This document shows, piece by piece, positions 55,101-63,595 of a DNA stretch of 64,000 bases. Both the position numbers and the translations under genes were made by a program. Numbering within the stretch: the stretch's first letter is position 1; every line of letters starts with the position of its first letter. The notes under the pieces are model-generated. The model did no database searches, had not been told where the DNA came from, and saw only the letters and a list, made by a program, of their open reading frames with translations. This DNA is from JAXMBN01 sp046349875 (GTDB lineage Bacteria; Planctomycetota; Planctomycetia; Pirellulales; Pirellulaceae), in contig JAXMBN010000021.1 of NCBI GenBank assembly GCA_046349875.1, forward strand, positions 1-64,000, given 5' to 3'.

Positions 55101-56213
55101 GTATTTGCAATGCACCATGGCGGAACCAGCCGCATTGATCTCTAGTATGGTTCCTTGGCGATCAACGATCTTCACGCATTCGGGAATGGAATCGATGATC
55201 GCTCGAGCATAGGCGCGGCTATCCGAAATCTTCTGTTCGGCCCGCTTGCGATCGGAGATATCTTGCAATGTGCCTTCGACGAGGATGGTAATGCCGGTTT
55301 CGTCGACGGTGGCTTTGGCTCGCAAATTCATCCATTTGCTTTGCTCCGCCGAGGTTTGGACGCGAAAGTCACAGTGCGAAGCTAGTGTTCCGGTTAGAAC
55401 TTTTCGGATGGCATCCGACAAGATTTCGCGATCCTCTGGCAAGGTACATGCTAGAAGGGTATCGATGCTGGGGTGCATAGAATAGGCCGGCATTCCCAAC
55501 AGCTCATAGGTCATATCGGACCACCAATGGAGGTTGGTGATGGGGTTCCAAGTCCACAGTCCAATCTTCGCCAATCGTTGGAGTTCTTTTAAGCTTCGAT
55601 TGGTACTCGAATCATAGGTCGCTCCGTGGTGCGGTAAGGAGGGAAGGATTTTCTCCAATGCCAAAGCACAAAGAGAATCCAATCCTGTGATAAACTCTTC
55701 GAGCAAAGGAGCAAGGTGTTCGATTCTGTCGGAAAAGTAGAGGCACACGACCCCGTGCGTTTCTGGGTGACTTGTAAGCGGTATCCATTTTGCAACGAGA
55801 CTTGCAACACCAAGCTGCTTGGCAGCGTCCCAATACGGTGCATATTCGGATTCGAATGCTGAAGATGAAAGCAACGGCTGATCGGCAGATAGTTGCAGGA
55901 TGGGAGAATCGAATCCGGAATTCTCTAGATCTTGAAAGAGCTGATGCTCAGGTGCCTGGGTTGCTAAGAGGACGCGCGAGGGAGAGGCGGTATCGAGAAC
56001 GAAGTAGATAGAAACCTGTGCCCCATCGAATTGCTCTTGAATACCTAATGCGATAGCATCGATCGCACTGGGAGCAGCATTTCCGTGAGCAAGTAACCGA
56101 AGACCTGATTCGAGAAGCTCTTGTTTCGCGACGAGTCGCAATCGGGATTGAACGGTCGATGCCAAAGCATGCCGCTCATCCTTGCGATACGATGGAGTGC
56201 CCTCTCGTTTCAT
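52110..56213 (-). CDS. Multi-PAS/GAF hybrid histidine kinase
   Basis: 1367 aa from ATG 56213 (GAGGGT upstream). No membrane helix, so cytosolic. Order: GAF (about 40-195), four PAS (RLAKIGLWTWNP; AIIDSIPECVKIVDRQGTIL; RIALQAASAIAFEWE; AIVDGTTDIIFMKNLDGQYI), second GAF (about 735-880), fifth PAS (MLIDQTTDAIQVIDAATARL), HisKA with phospho-His in LAGGVAHDFNNLM, ATPase (QVIMNLAVNGADAMP; GKGTGLGLAVVHGV) and a C-terminal receiver (LLVEDEELVRRIA, phospho-Asp in LIVTDVVMPGIGG). It likely integrates redox or small-ligand signals. It is the upstream neighbour of the binding protein/kinase pair, 200 bp away. Confidence 0.93.
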   Translation of the reverse strand: MKREGTPSYRKDERHALASTVQSRLRLVAKQELLESGLRLLAHGNAAPSAIDAIALGIQEQFDGAQVSIYFVLDTASPSRVLLATQAPEHQLFQDLENSGFDSPILQLSADQPLLSSSAFESEYAPYWDAAKQLGVASLVAKWIPLTSHPETHGVVCLYFSDRIEHLAPLLEEFITGLDSLCALALEKILPSLPHHGATYDSSTNRSLKELQRLAKIGLWTWNPITNLHWWSDMTYELLGMPAYSMHPSIDTLLACTLPEDREILSDAIRKVLTGTLASHCDFRVQTSAEQSKWMNLRAKATVDETGITILVEGTLQDISDRKRAEQKISDSRAYARAIIDSIPECVKIVDRQGTILEINAAGSAMVHCKYPQSIVGKQAAEFVVPEHRQRYRDFQKESNQNPNAYVEYDLICADESRISVESRAVPIHFAGQNYQLCITHDVTTRKRAAQALQESEERLRIALQAASAIAFEWEIPTDRVTRYYSVEPTLPSNPDHPEAIDDVQSVVLPEDQDVFRSNVLKSLKSGTEYRNLYRVRRPDKSIAWLEEWGIVQRDTNGSPLKLCGISIDVTQRIEAMADFQKTSNLLRAIVDGTTDIIFMKNLDGQYILLNAATAKLMGITQSELLGKTDFDFFSHDFANELQSKDRQVVETGLTFSFEEDMTIHGKTRTFLTTKGPYRDESGKIVGVFGVSRDISDRKRSESILAIQHEVFQNLARAGSIEEIASTMLTSIGTLEQWDHGAWFIANAAEKDFELVSRWTSTEGLMSLDSLAEGLDLQSAVVPFVASDRHTTWLESIELLKGKDRKNRQSTSTLGSFLGIPFLASNQVIGIACFYGKKSREYDQEWLKVFDNLGIQVGQFIEKQKSEASIRLFRMLIDQTTDAIQVIDAATARLIDVNQRACEAYGYTREEFLRLSLTDIESPHSNSSWTEFVSALRRKSQTTIEGRHTRKDGTTFPVESNVHFISSDREYVVAIVRDISDRKQMEEHLRQVQKMEAVGRLAGGVAHDFNNLMTVINCHAELLLAKSANQPEQMESVLAIQHAGQRATELTAQLLAFSRRTLIEPRIISLNKVLESTRKLLCRLIREDIEQTFITTSDPLPILADTTQIEQVIMNLAVNGADAMPNGGTLTFRTYQETFSASHLPESIEIPWGTYACLDVTDSGLGMTEEIKSRIFEPFFTTKDVGKGTGLGLAVVHGVLTQCGGFVNVKSKIGMGTTFRLYFPLHHTVAHIRHTETQQVELHGKETILLVEDEELVRRIAADVLKKHGFEVIVSESSLGALDILQAESHRIDLIVTDVVMPGIGGIELAQVARRLRPGLRHLFMSGYTEEILPYSDVAQNRDSFLQKPFTAVQLVAKIREMLDEIL

Positions 56214-56443
56214 GCTCACACCCTCTATTCTGAATTGCAGATCGCAATTCATGCGTTCGCGATTTGGGTGAAAAGGGGTTCCTGAGCGAAATTTCGCACC
56301 CCTCGGGTTGGTTCCCTATAATTGTGTACGAGAAAACGGTCGCCATTCCAAGCACGAAGTAGGTTATTCGCCCAAAAGATTGTGAAATACCTAGGCTCAC
56401 CTTGAAGCCCATCAATGCTCCTCAGCTCGCATTTCGATCCATG

Positions 56444-56461
56444 AAAAAAGGCCGCCCTTTT
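56444..56461 (-). terminator. Probable terminator of the Cys-rich outer-membrane protein gene
   Basis: AAAAGG (56446-56451) pairs with CCTTTT (56456-56461) around CCGC. On the minus strand it ends in a T-run, 48 bp after the stop codon. The stem is short. Confidence 0.5.
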
Positions 56462-56508
56462 GCTGTGACAATGAGTGCCTTCAAGTTTTTGAAATTTGGT
56501 TCGATTGC

Positions 56509-57633
56509 TTAGAATCGAATGATCAGGTCGGCTGTCAAACGATTGTCCATCGTTCCACGGAAATCGGTCATTGGGAATTCCCAAGCGGTACCCATTTCGA
56601 TGTTGCGATTAGGTTTGACCTTCACGCCGTAAGCGTTGGTAACGATGCTGTCGCCTTTCACGCCGGGTGCTCCGAAGTTGAACAGGTCGCCACCAGCAAT
56701 GGGAAGGCCGTTTCCGTTGCTCATGTAGTTGTACCAATTCAATTCAGTGAAGACGTATAGCTTTTTGTTGAATTGATGGTCAAGGTGGTTCGACCAGTAG
56801 AACATTTGGTTTTCGGCATTGTCATCCACAGGAAGGATGAAACCTGCCGAGGTCAAGTAGTGGTTGCAAGAACCAAGACGTGAGCCACCAGAGAGGAAGA
56901 AATCAAATACGCCGTCACCGTTGCCTTGCAGTGTTCGTGGCGTTCCGCTGTAGGTCTCAAAGCGAGCCCCTGCGGAAAGCATTCGTCCACGGCAGGCATC
57001 GCGATAAAGCGTGTACTTCAGACCAGCGCTGATATCGGCCCAGCCGTCATCGATCAGTGGGCTGTCCGATACAACAAATCCGTCTTTGACAGCGATAAAC
57101 GAAAGCTTTTCCGTTAATCGCAAGCGAACTTGCAATGCGTACAACTGAATACGTCCGGCTGGCGCGTTGAGTAGGAAAGGTAGCTTGTGATTGATGAAAA
57201 TCAATCGAGCTTCCGTCAACTGCCGAGGGTCTTCAAAATAGACCGGATTGGTCATGGGGCTAATAAAGTCGTCGAAGCAAGATTCGCTCTTCTTGACGAT
57301 TCCAAGTCCCAACAATCCGCTATCGCATCCGCCAAAGCCATCGCAACCGTTGCTGTCGCATCCGTTGCCACAGCAGCCGTTATCGCAGGCGTTCTTACCA
57401 CAGCCACAGCCAAGGTCGCATACATTGCCCGAGCAGCCTGTATCGCATTTCACAAATCGGAAAGGGGTTTGCATTCCCTTGCCAACCGTTGTGCCTTCAT
57501 CGCAGCTGGAAGAATCGCAGTTGCGGTATGCGAGTGGCTGGATGTCGCAAGACATCTTGATTGGTTCTGCAGCCTGTGCACCAGCACATCAAGTGGCAGC
57601 AATCAGTCCCGCCAAAAATTTCTTTAGGTTCAT
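56509..57633 (-). CDS. Secreted Cys-rich outer-membrane/surface protein, TGA in the signal peptide
   Basis: The natural start is ATG 57633 (GAGGTG at 6 nt), reading MNLKKFLAGLIAAT-stop-CAGAQAAEPIK, a perfect signal peptide interrupted by TGA at 57589-57591. After it the frame runs 348 aa from an ATG at 57555 with no ribosome binding site. A Cys/Gly-rich segment (residues 12-80 of that part: CDTGCSGNVCDLGCGCGKNA and similar) precedes a beta-strand-rich domain that looks like a barrel (GLKYTLYRDACRGRMLSAGA; KKLYVFTELNWYNYM; last residues LTADLIIRF, an aromatic C-terminus typical of outer-membrane proteins). Role unknown. Restoring one base of the TGA would give a normal 374-aa exported protein. 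Confidence 0.8.
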
Positions 57634-58056
57634 CCTTGCACCTCAATCTTTGAAGCCGCCAATCCACCTGTCGAAAACCGTATTCGAACAAACCCGACAC
57701 TTGTACCGCGAGGACTCAGGACGGAATCGATCGCGAAACATTCCATTGTTAGGTTGGGTATGGAACTGGTCAGCGCTTTCAATCGGCACTCGCAAAATAA
57801 GTCCTGCAGTTTCGCGGTGCGAAAAATGACAGATGGAAGAAAGTTTCGATTTTGCAGGTAATTACGCTGTTAAAACAGTAAGACTTTGCCGACGAAGTAT
57901 GGCCTCAAAGTGGGGCGGAGCGTTTTGCCAGATGGTGGTGAGACAAATGCGGTACCATTGGACCCTGCATAGCGTTTTGGTCTAAACTGAATGGCTTCCT
58001 ACGCTTCGTTTAATGGCTAGCTATATTGTCTCGCGATTATAGGTCTAGGACTCAGC
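57634..58056. other. Intergenic region, nothing recognised
   Basis: About 420 bp between divergent genes. No gene, repeat of either family or clear promoter was found; it must hold both promoters. Confidence 0.4.
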
Positions 58057-60546
58057 ATGGCTTCGGGATCGAGCAGCATCACTCGCACAGAATCCGCTGA
58101 TGGATCATCCCGTTTGGGCTCAAACCATGGGAACGATACCGATAAAGCGATCCATGGATATGGAGCCGAATTAGAAGAGGATCTTCGCATCTGTTTGGAT
58201 CTGCTCGATCATTGCGAGGATGTGGTGGTGGAAAGCCTCGGCGTCCGCGAATTGCTCGATGCCGATTTTTCCTTTGATGGACAACCTTTGGTGGGGAGGT
58301 TAGCCGATGAGCGGGGCGACCCCACCCGAGGACTCTTTCAGCACGATCCCACGGACCATGTTGACGAGGATCAGACGGAACCACTCCATCCGGAAGTGAC
58401 CAAGAGATTCTTGGATGCGCGCTTTCTAGGAGCAGGTGCATTTGGAATCGTCTTCTCTGCTTATGACGCTTATCTTCGAGTCGAGGTAGCGCTCAAGATC
58501 CTGCGCCCTTCGCGATGTCGCTCTCATGAAGTTCGCTCGCGATTTCTTGGTGAAGCACAGACAGCGGCTTTGTTAACGCATCCCGGAATTGTTCGTATCT
58601 ACGATACCGGGCGACTTGGCCCATTGCTTTATATTTCGTCAGCCAAGGTGAGTGGAGGCTCTTTAGCGAGGTATCTCGAAGATCATCATGGCGGGTGGGC
58701 TCCCAAGGTTGCAGCTCGTTTCTTCTTGGGCATTGTGGATGCGGTTCAGTTTGCGCACTCCAAAGCAACCTTGCATCGCGATTTGAAGCCAGGCAACATC
58801 TTGCTTGAGCCCGACGGTGTCGATTCGCTTGAATTCTCCTATCGTCCCATTCTCACGGACTTTGGTTTGGCCAAACGTCTCGATCAAGCAACCGATGGTA
58901 AGAATCTTACCAAGGTTGGCGGCGTGATGGGGACTGCTCGCTATATGTCGCCCGAGCAAGCGCGTGGAGACTGGTCGGAATACGGCACGACGTCTGATAT
59001 TTTTTCGTTGGGTATCATTCTCTATGAGCTCTTGGCTGGCACGACTCCATTCAATGGTCAAAGCGAATCCGAAATCCGAAGAAAGATCTTAGAACAGGAG
59101 CCGCAGCTCCTTCATAAGCTCAATCCGAAAACTCCCATCGACCTCTCTGCTATCGCCTGTAAATGTCTCGAAAAAGATCCGCAGTATCGCTACCAATCTG
59201 CGCACGAACTTCGATGTGACCTCCAAAGGTACTTAGACGGTGAACCGATTCTGGCTCGCAAGCCTTCCGTGCTCAGGCGGACTTGGGGGCTAGCACGCAA
59301 GCATCCATTTGTATTGTCTATACTGCTACTAACGGGACTCGCAAATATCGGCGCAGTCTTTGGAACCACTTTTGCGCTCTACCAAGAGCGAAAGGCAAAA
59401 GCACGTGAACGTGCAACGTTAGATGACCTCTTAAGTGTCTATACATCGCTGATGGATGAAGTCACCAGCGGTGCAAAGAGCATCGATGATGTCGTGCAAC
59501 ACTCCTTGTTCAAGACGCGGGCCACATTGGAACGACATCGCGCCGAGATGCCTAACGACGAGAAAGTTCGTCACCAATTAAGCGTGATCAAACATCTTGT
59601 GTCGCTTGCCCACTCGCGAATGGGCGACCGAAAGCAAAGCGTTCGCGAACGCATCGAAGTTTGTAGCATGCTCGGCGATCTTGTGCGTGAGGATCCTGCC
59701 AATCGCGACTATCGTTTTCAGCGGTTCTTTTCCTTGTTGTTATTGGGTACGTGGATGGTGGATAGTCCCGAACTCCTCGAGTTCTCGCGCCACTCTCTGC
59801 AGACGCATCATCTTCCACAGGATGGGGTCGCGATACTCGAGCTGGCAACGAGGGAAATTGAAAAGCTGCAAAGCGAATTCCCAGAAGATTTTACCTATCG
59901 CGATGCGCTCGCCGCGATACGCGTTGAAATGGCAATGCGTTATAGCGTTTCCGATCCGGCGAAGTGCAAATGGCTTTTACAAGAAGGGATCAACACGTCA
60001 CTCGGACTGTGGGAACAAGTTCCTGAGAAAGGTGTCTATGCGAAGCACGCGATTGCTGGCCTAGCGAAAATGGCTCGTCTATCGGCGACGCAAGGAAATT
60101 GGGAGGAAGCACGCAACTCCATCGAAAAAGCGAAAAGTGTGTTTGAAGCCTCTTTGCAATCGGTGTTGGATCAGATGTGGGTTGCCATCGAATACGTGGC
60201 CCTCTTAGAAACCGAAACCGAAATTCTCGTCGCCCTGGGCGAATGGCAACAGGCCGCCGATCGATGCGACGAATCGATGATCCATTTGCGAAAGATTCGA
60301 CAATCGCAGCCGGCTCCACTGCTTCACATCTGCCTCGAAATGCGCATGATTCTCCATCGCTACCAGATCGCCCGCGAGCTCAAGGAAGAGGCAAAAATCC
60401 TGGACCTTGAGCTACGGATGATCGAAGAAGTGGAGGCTGTGAAATCGGAAGAATTCTTGCGGGAAAACTTCCAGCGATATCTCGCGCACGCTCTAATTCC
60501 AGAAGAGCTTCGCCAAAGTTTGTTGGAGATCTTGGCCAGCCACTAA
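58057..60546 (+). CDS. Serine/threonine protein kinase with transmembrane and helical-repeat C-terminus
   Basis: 829 aa. N-terminal charged region (1-115), then a Hanks-type kinase domain (about 120-400): P-loop LGAGAFGIVFSAY, Lys in VALKILRPSR, catalytic loop LHRDLKPGNILL, DFGLAKRL and MSPEQARG. One membrane helix (about 418-443), then a helical repeat domain of TPR character (QGNWEEARNSIEKAKSVFEA; ALGEWQQAADRCDESMIHLR) outside the cytoplasm. This layout is frequent in planctomycetes. All catalytic residues are present. It overlaps the convergent lipoprotein gene by 4 bp. Confidence 0.93.
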   Translation: MASGSSSITRTESADGSSRLGSNHGNDTDKAIHGYGAELEEDLRICLDLLDHCEDVVVESLGVRELLDADFSFDGQPLVGRLADERGDPTRGLFQHDPTDHVDEDQTEPLHPEVTKRFLDARFLGAGAFGIVFSAYDAYLRVEVALKILRPSRCRSHEVRSRFLGEAQTAALLTHPGIVRIYDTGRLGPLLYISSAKVSGGSLARYLEDHHGGWAPKVAARFFLGIVDAVQFAHSKATLHRDLKPGNILLEPDGVDSLEFSYRPILTDFGLAKRLDQATDGKNLTKVGGVMGTARYMSPEQARGDWSEYGTTSDIFSLGIILYELLAGTTPFNGQSESEIRRKILEQEPQLLHKLNPKTPIDLSAIACKCLEKDPQYRYQSAHELRCDLQRYLDGEPILARKPSVLRRTWGLARKHPFVLSILLLTGLANIGAVFGTTFALYQERKAKARERATLDDLLSVYTSLMDEVTSGAKSIDDVVQHSLFKTRATLERHRAEMPNDEKVRHQLSVIKHLVSLAHSRMGDRKQSVRERIEVCSMLGDLVREDPANRDYRFQRFFSLLLLGTWMVDSPELLEFSRHSLQTHHLPQDGVAILELATREIEKLQSEFPEDFTYRDALAAIRVEMAMRYSVSDPAKCKWLLQEGINTSLGLWEQVPEKGVYAKHAIAGLAKMARLSATQGNWEEARNSIEKAKSVFEASLQSVLDQMWVAIEYVALLETETEILVALGEWQQAADRCDESMIHLRKIRQSQPAPLLHICLEMRMILHRYQIARELKEEAKILDLELRMIEEVEAVKSEEFLRENFQRYLAHALIPEELRQSLLEILASH

Positions 60547-60884
60547 CGACGTATGCGGTTCGATTGAACGACTTTCCCTTCGCTCATTCCCGCAAGAAAG
60601 GTCTCGTTATGATACGACCATCGTACCCAGTTGAGTTCGAGCGGGAGTGCACCAGGAGGTAGATCAGAAACCTGCGGATCGGTTCGGTCAAGTTGGCGGC
60701 TCGGGCCAAGAACAGACTCGAGGTCCGCTTGAGTGAGCTTGCTGGGTTGCTTCAAAATGGCTTGTTCGGCTTGGTCAAACTTTTGGGCGAAGTTACCCAT
60801 GTTCAAAGTGCGATTCTGCGGTTGGCAGCCAACGAAAGAAACGCAAGATATCGACAGCAAGACAATCAAATTCAACTTACGCAT
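60543..60884 (-). CDS. Small lipoprotein, BamE/SmpA-like shape
   Basis: 113 aa. Lipoprotein signal LNLIVLLSISCVSFVGC with lipid Cys20. The mature part has LTQADLESVLGPSRQLDRTD followed by strands WVRWSYHNETFLAGMSEGKV, reminiscent of the BamE/SmpA two-helix, three-strand fold (T-x-x-x-V-x-x-x-LG-x-P...W-x-Y...F-x-x-G-x-V). That is a guess by eye. Confidence 0.7.
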   Translation of the reverse strand: MRKLNLIVLLSISCVSFVGCQPQNRTLNMGNFAQKFDQAEQAILKQPSKLTQADLESVLGPSRQLDRTDPQVSDLPPGALPLELNWVRWSYHNETFLAGMSEGKVVQSNRIRR

Positions 60885-61357
60885 CGATCCCTCCGTGGAA
60901 TGGATTGAATGAACTTCGCAGAGATTACCCCTTTCGAGCGTTTGAGACTATCGCAGTTTGCATCCCAAAATCGTTTGCTAGCACATGCTTGAGATTGTAC
61001 GTTTTGAAGGTTCGTATACTTCATAACCGAATCGTCAGTGACGGCTGAACTACATCACAACCCGAAGCGTCCGTTTTGAAGTTGCGCTAATGAGCGGTTG
61101 GCGTGCAGAAAGCCTTGTTTTTCACAACCCGAAGCGTCAGCGAGGGACGGCATACCTCATGGCACGAAGCGTCGCCGAGGGACGTACTACATCACAACCC
61201 GAGGCATCAGCAAGGGATGTCTCAAGCAAGGCAAAATCACTGGAAAAGTTAGTCCCTCGCTCACGCTTCGGGTTGTGATAATACTCAAATGCGCAACTTC
61301 AAAAGTAAGTAGCTTGGGCAGTGCCAAGGGCCTCATTTGCGAAGGTGCGTTGCTAAG
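60885..61357. other. Gene-free region with repeat cluster
   Basis: About 470 bp with no credible gene; two overlapping short plus-strand frames here only translate the repeats at 61055-61278. Confidence 0.5.
61055..61278. repeat. Repeat family B cluster, five copies
   Basis: Forward copies of CACAACCCGAAGCGTCAGCG and variants at 61055, 61123-61147, 61163-61182 and 61193-61217, and a reverse copy at 61253-61278 (CCCTCGCTCACGCTTCGGGT). The 61193 and 61253 copies can form a long hairpin. Same family as 20595-20751. Confidence 0.8.
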
Positions 61358-61804
61358 ATGGGAGTATTGAAGACTACCGTGCTGGTATCGGGAGTGATCG
61401 CAATCTGGATTGCGTCCATGCTGAACGCCCGCTTCCAGAAGAGAAACTTCAAGGACCTTTCGGCGGAAGATAAATGGAAAGTAGAATCGATCACGTGCGG
61501 GCCATTCGATTCTTGGTTGGCATTGGTTTCTTTGGCACCCTTCGTCCTATTTCTACCCTTAATGGTTTATCTTGGACCGGATCATTCGCAGACCGTGGGG
61601 TTGCTTTTCATTGGCTGTTACTTTGTGGTTAACGTCGTCAACAACATCGGGTTCATGAATCGCCGAGTTCGAGCTTTAGCTTCATTGGGGCTAGCGGATT
61701 CCTTTGTTGAATCGGAAAGGAATCGAATGGTCTGGAATGCTTGGTTGGAACCAGCGGCGTGGACAACATTCATCTTCGTCATCGTGTTGCCATTGGGGGC
61801 TTAG
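61358..61804 (+). CDS. Hypothetical membrane protein
   Basis: 148 aa from ATG 61358. About four hydrophobic helices: TTVLVSGVIAIWIASML, LALVSLAPFVLFLPLMVYLG, VGLLFIGCYFVVNVVNNIGF and AAWTTFIFVIVLPLGA. A short charged loop (RFQKRNFKDLSAEDKWKVES) follows the first. No family recognised. It starts just after the repeat cluster. Confidence 0.6.
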   Translation: MGVLKTTVLVSGVIAIWIASMLNARFQKRNFKDLSAEDKWKVESITCGPFDSWLALVSLAPFVLFLPLMVYLGPDHSQTVGLLFIGCYFVVNVVNNIGFMNRRVRALASLGLADSFVESERNRMVWNAWLEPAAWTTFIFVIVLPLGA

Positions 61805-61924
61805 GCCATCCAGACGAGTTGTCATGGCATAGGTTCATAGCGTCTGGCTTTTCCTTTTCGCTTGTCGTTTATCTCGCGACGGTAGGAGAGCGAGAGCGAA
61901 CCAGATTTTTAAAAGGTGAAAGTC

Positions 61925-62839
61925 ATGTGTTGCTTTTCCCAGCCAGTCATTTCAGTCTCGAACACGCAAATCTTTGCGAGGGGTGGCGACGTCGGATGGC
62001 AATATCTGGTTTATCAGATGAATTATGAGTCTGCAGATGCGAACGCGATGATCTTGCCGCTTCCGATCAAACAACCTGCCACGGAACAATCGCTCGAGTT
62101 CATCGATCTAAGCGATTGTGACACGTTTTTCGATGATTTAGATCATGGCTTTCCCTATCATACGCAAGCGACAATCGGCTGCGCTGCACCGAGAAATCAA
62201 TTGTTGCGTCTCGGACTTGAAGTGCACAAAGTGGGCAACTACATCGCTTCCTTTGTGCCGACACTAGGCGACTTTGATCGGCTTGATCCCAAGTTTGTAT
62301 TGCCTCGGCAGGTTTGGAAGAATTTTCCTGGGTACGAAGATTATGGATTTGCAGTGTTTCAGTTGGCCGCGGGTTCGCTCAAGCCACATCCTATGGCCTT
62401 TCAATTTAAGACCGACGGCGACGCACTCTTTTTCCCGACGCTTCATATTCATGACGGGATGGTACATTCAGCCGAAGAGTTCGATCACGTTCTGTATATG
62501 CAGCATGCGGGTTTGGACAGCAGAGTCTATCGCTACGAAAACGCTGATATCGAAGATCGATCGACGGGTTTGATTCGATCCAAATACAAGGCCTCTCGAT
62601 TTTGTAAGATTGCTGCATGTCATGGCGTGATGGATGGCGATCTGTTGGTTCACCGAAAAATCATGCGAGGCGAATTTCCAAATGTTGATACGGTTTTTGA
62701 ATTGTCGGGCAATCCAACGACACCCACTTTGAATTTGCGACCTTGGCTAGGGTATACTCCATGGTTGATGGCGTTGGGTGCAGTCGCATGGTTCTTGAAT
62801 CGACGCTCCAGACTCAAGATTGCGGCCCGTCGTCGATGA
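61925..62839 (+). CDS. Conserved hypothetical protein beginning MCCFS
   Basis: 304 aa from ATG 61925 (AAAAGGTG at 7 nt; GTG 61916 is the alternative). N-terminus MCCFSQPVISVSNTQIFARG, then WQYLVYQMNYESADANAMIL and a long soluble region with conserved-looking His (FPTLHIHDGMVH). It ends with a membrane helix (TPWLMALGAVAWFLN) and a basic tail. I believe proteins with this N-terminus occur in other bacteria, but I know no function. The Cys pair at the start could bind metal or be lipidated only if processed, and no signal peptide is present. Confidence 0.65.
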   Translation: MCCFSQPVISVSNTQIFARGGDVGWQYLVYQMNYESADANAMILPLPIKQPATEQSLEFIDLSDCDTFFDDLDHGFPYHTQATIGCAAPRNQLLRLGLEVHKVGNYIASFVPTLGDFDRLDPKFVLPRQVWKNFPGYEDYGFAVFQLAAGSLKPHPMAFQFKTDGDALFFPTLHIHDGMVHSAEEFDHVLYMQHAGLDSRVYRYENADIEDRSTGLIRSKYKASRFCKIAACHGVMDGDLLVHRKIMRGEFPNVDTVFELSGNPTTPTLNLRPWLGYTPWLMALGAVAWFLNRRSRLKIAARRR

Positions 62840-63051
62840 GCTGCCCGAGAAGAGAGTTTGTTGCTCTCGATGAAGGTAATGCTAAGAATTGGAATTTTAG
62901 TGATGGTACTGGAGCGTACGGTGAATTCTCTAGTGTTGGTTATGCGACGGCATGTGTTCCGTCTAACAGTTTCTAATTGAGGTCGTTGTTTACCATCGCC
63001 TTAAGCAGGCGAGTTCAAAAATGAAATGGCGAAAGTTTGCGTCAAATTGAG

Positions 63052-63519
63052 ATGAGGACGCAATGCGGAATGATTCATAAAATAGATGTAATCACGGGAA
63101 CAGTCCTAGGGCTTTTGCTCCTCCCCAGCATTCTCTTTGCGGGATGGTATTGCTTTGTGCTTGGTTTGGCAACATTTTTTGGATTACTGTTGAGTAGCAC
63201 TTTTCCATACGAGACTGCATTCATTGCTGTAGCGGTTGGCGGGACGGGAGTCTTGGGATGCTATGTCGTTGTCAATCTCATTGTGAATGCGCGAGGAGCA
63301 TTAAGATCAGTATCAATTTTTTCGTTCTTGGTTTTTACGCTGACTTTCTTTGTTTGGTGGGCCCAGTCACCACCAAATAGAGTTGCGATGAATGATTTGT
63401 GGTACATCCCAATTTATATCAACGCGACAACATTGATGGCGTGCCTATGGACCGTTTTACTTTATGTTCGGACTCGATTGGGGACTAAGAGGAAAACGGG
63501 CAATAAACTAGTCAGGTGA
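63052..63519 (+). CDS. Hypothetical four-helix membrane protein
   Basis: About 155 aa; the start may be ATG 63052 or ATG 63070. Helices: ITGTVLGLLLLPSILFAGWY, LGLATFFGLLLSSTF / AFIAVAVGGTGVLGCYVVVN, VSIFSFLVFTLTFFVWWAQ and INATTLMACLWTVLLYV, with a basic C-terminus (RTRLGTKRKTGNK) inside. Not recognised. Confidence 0.55.
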   Translation: MRTQCGMIHKIDVITGTVLGLLLLPSILFAGWYCFVLGLATFFGLLLSSTFPYETAFIAVAVGGTGVLGCYVVVNLIVNARGALRSVSIFSFLVFTLTFFVWWAQSPPNRVAMNDLWYIPIYINATTLMACLWTVLLYVRTRLGTKRKTGNKLVR

Positions 63520-63595
63520 GGTGAGGGACTTTGGCCTCTTAGGTACGTTGACATGCGCATGTTGCCTCAAGGTGCGATATCGTAAGGATACGAAC

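Noticed and set aside
57589..57591. Selenocysteine or recoded TGA in the surface protein
   Set aside because: It falls inside a signal peptide where Sec makes no sense, no SECIS-like hairpin was apparent, and other genes in the window use TGA as stop.
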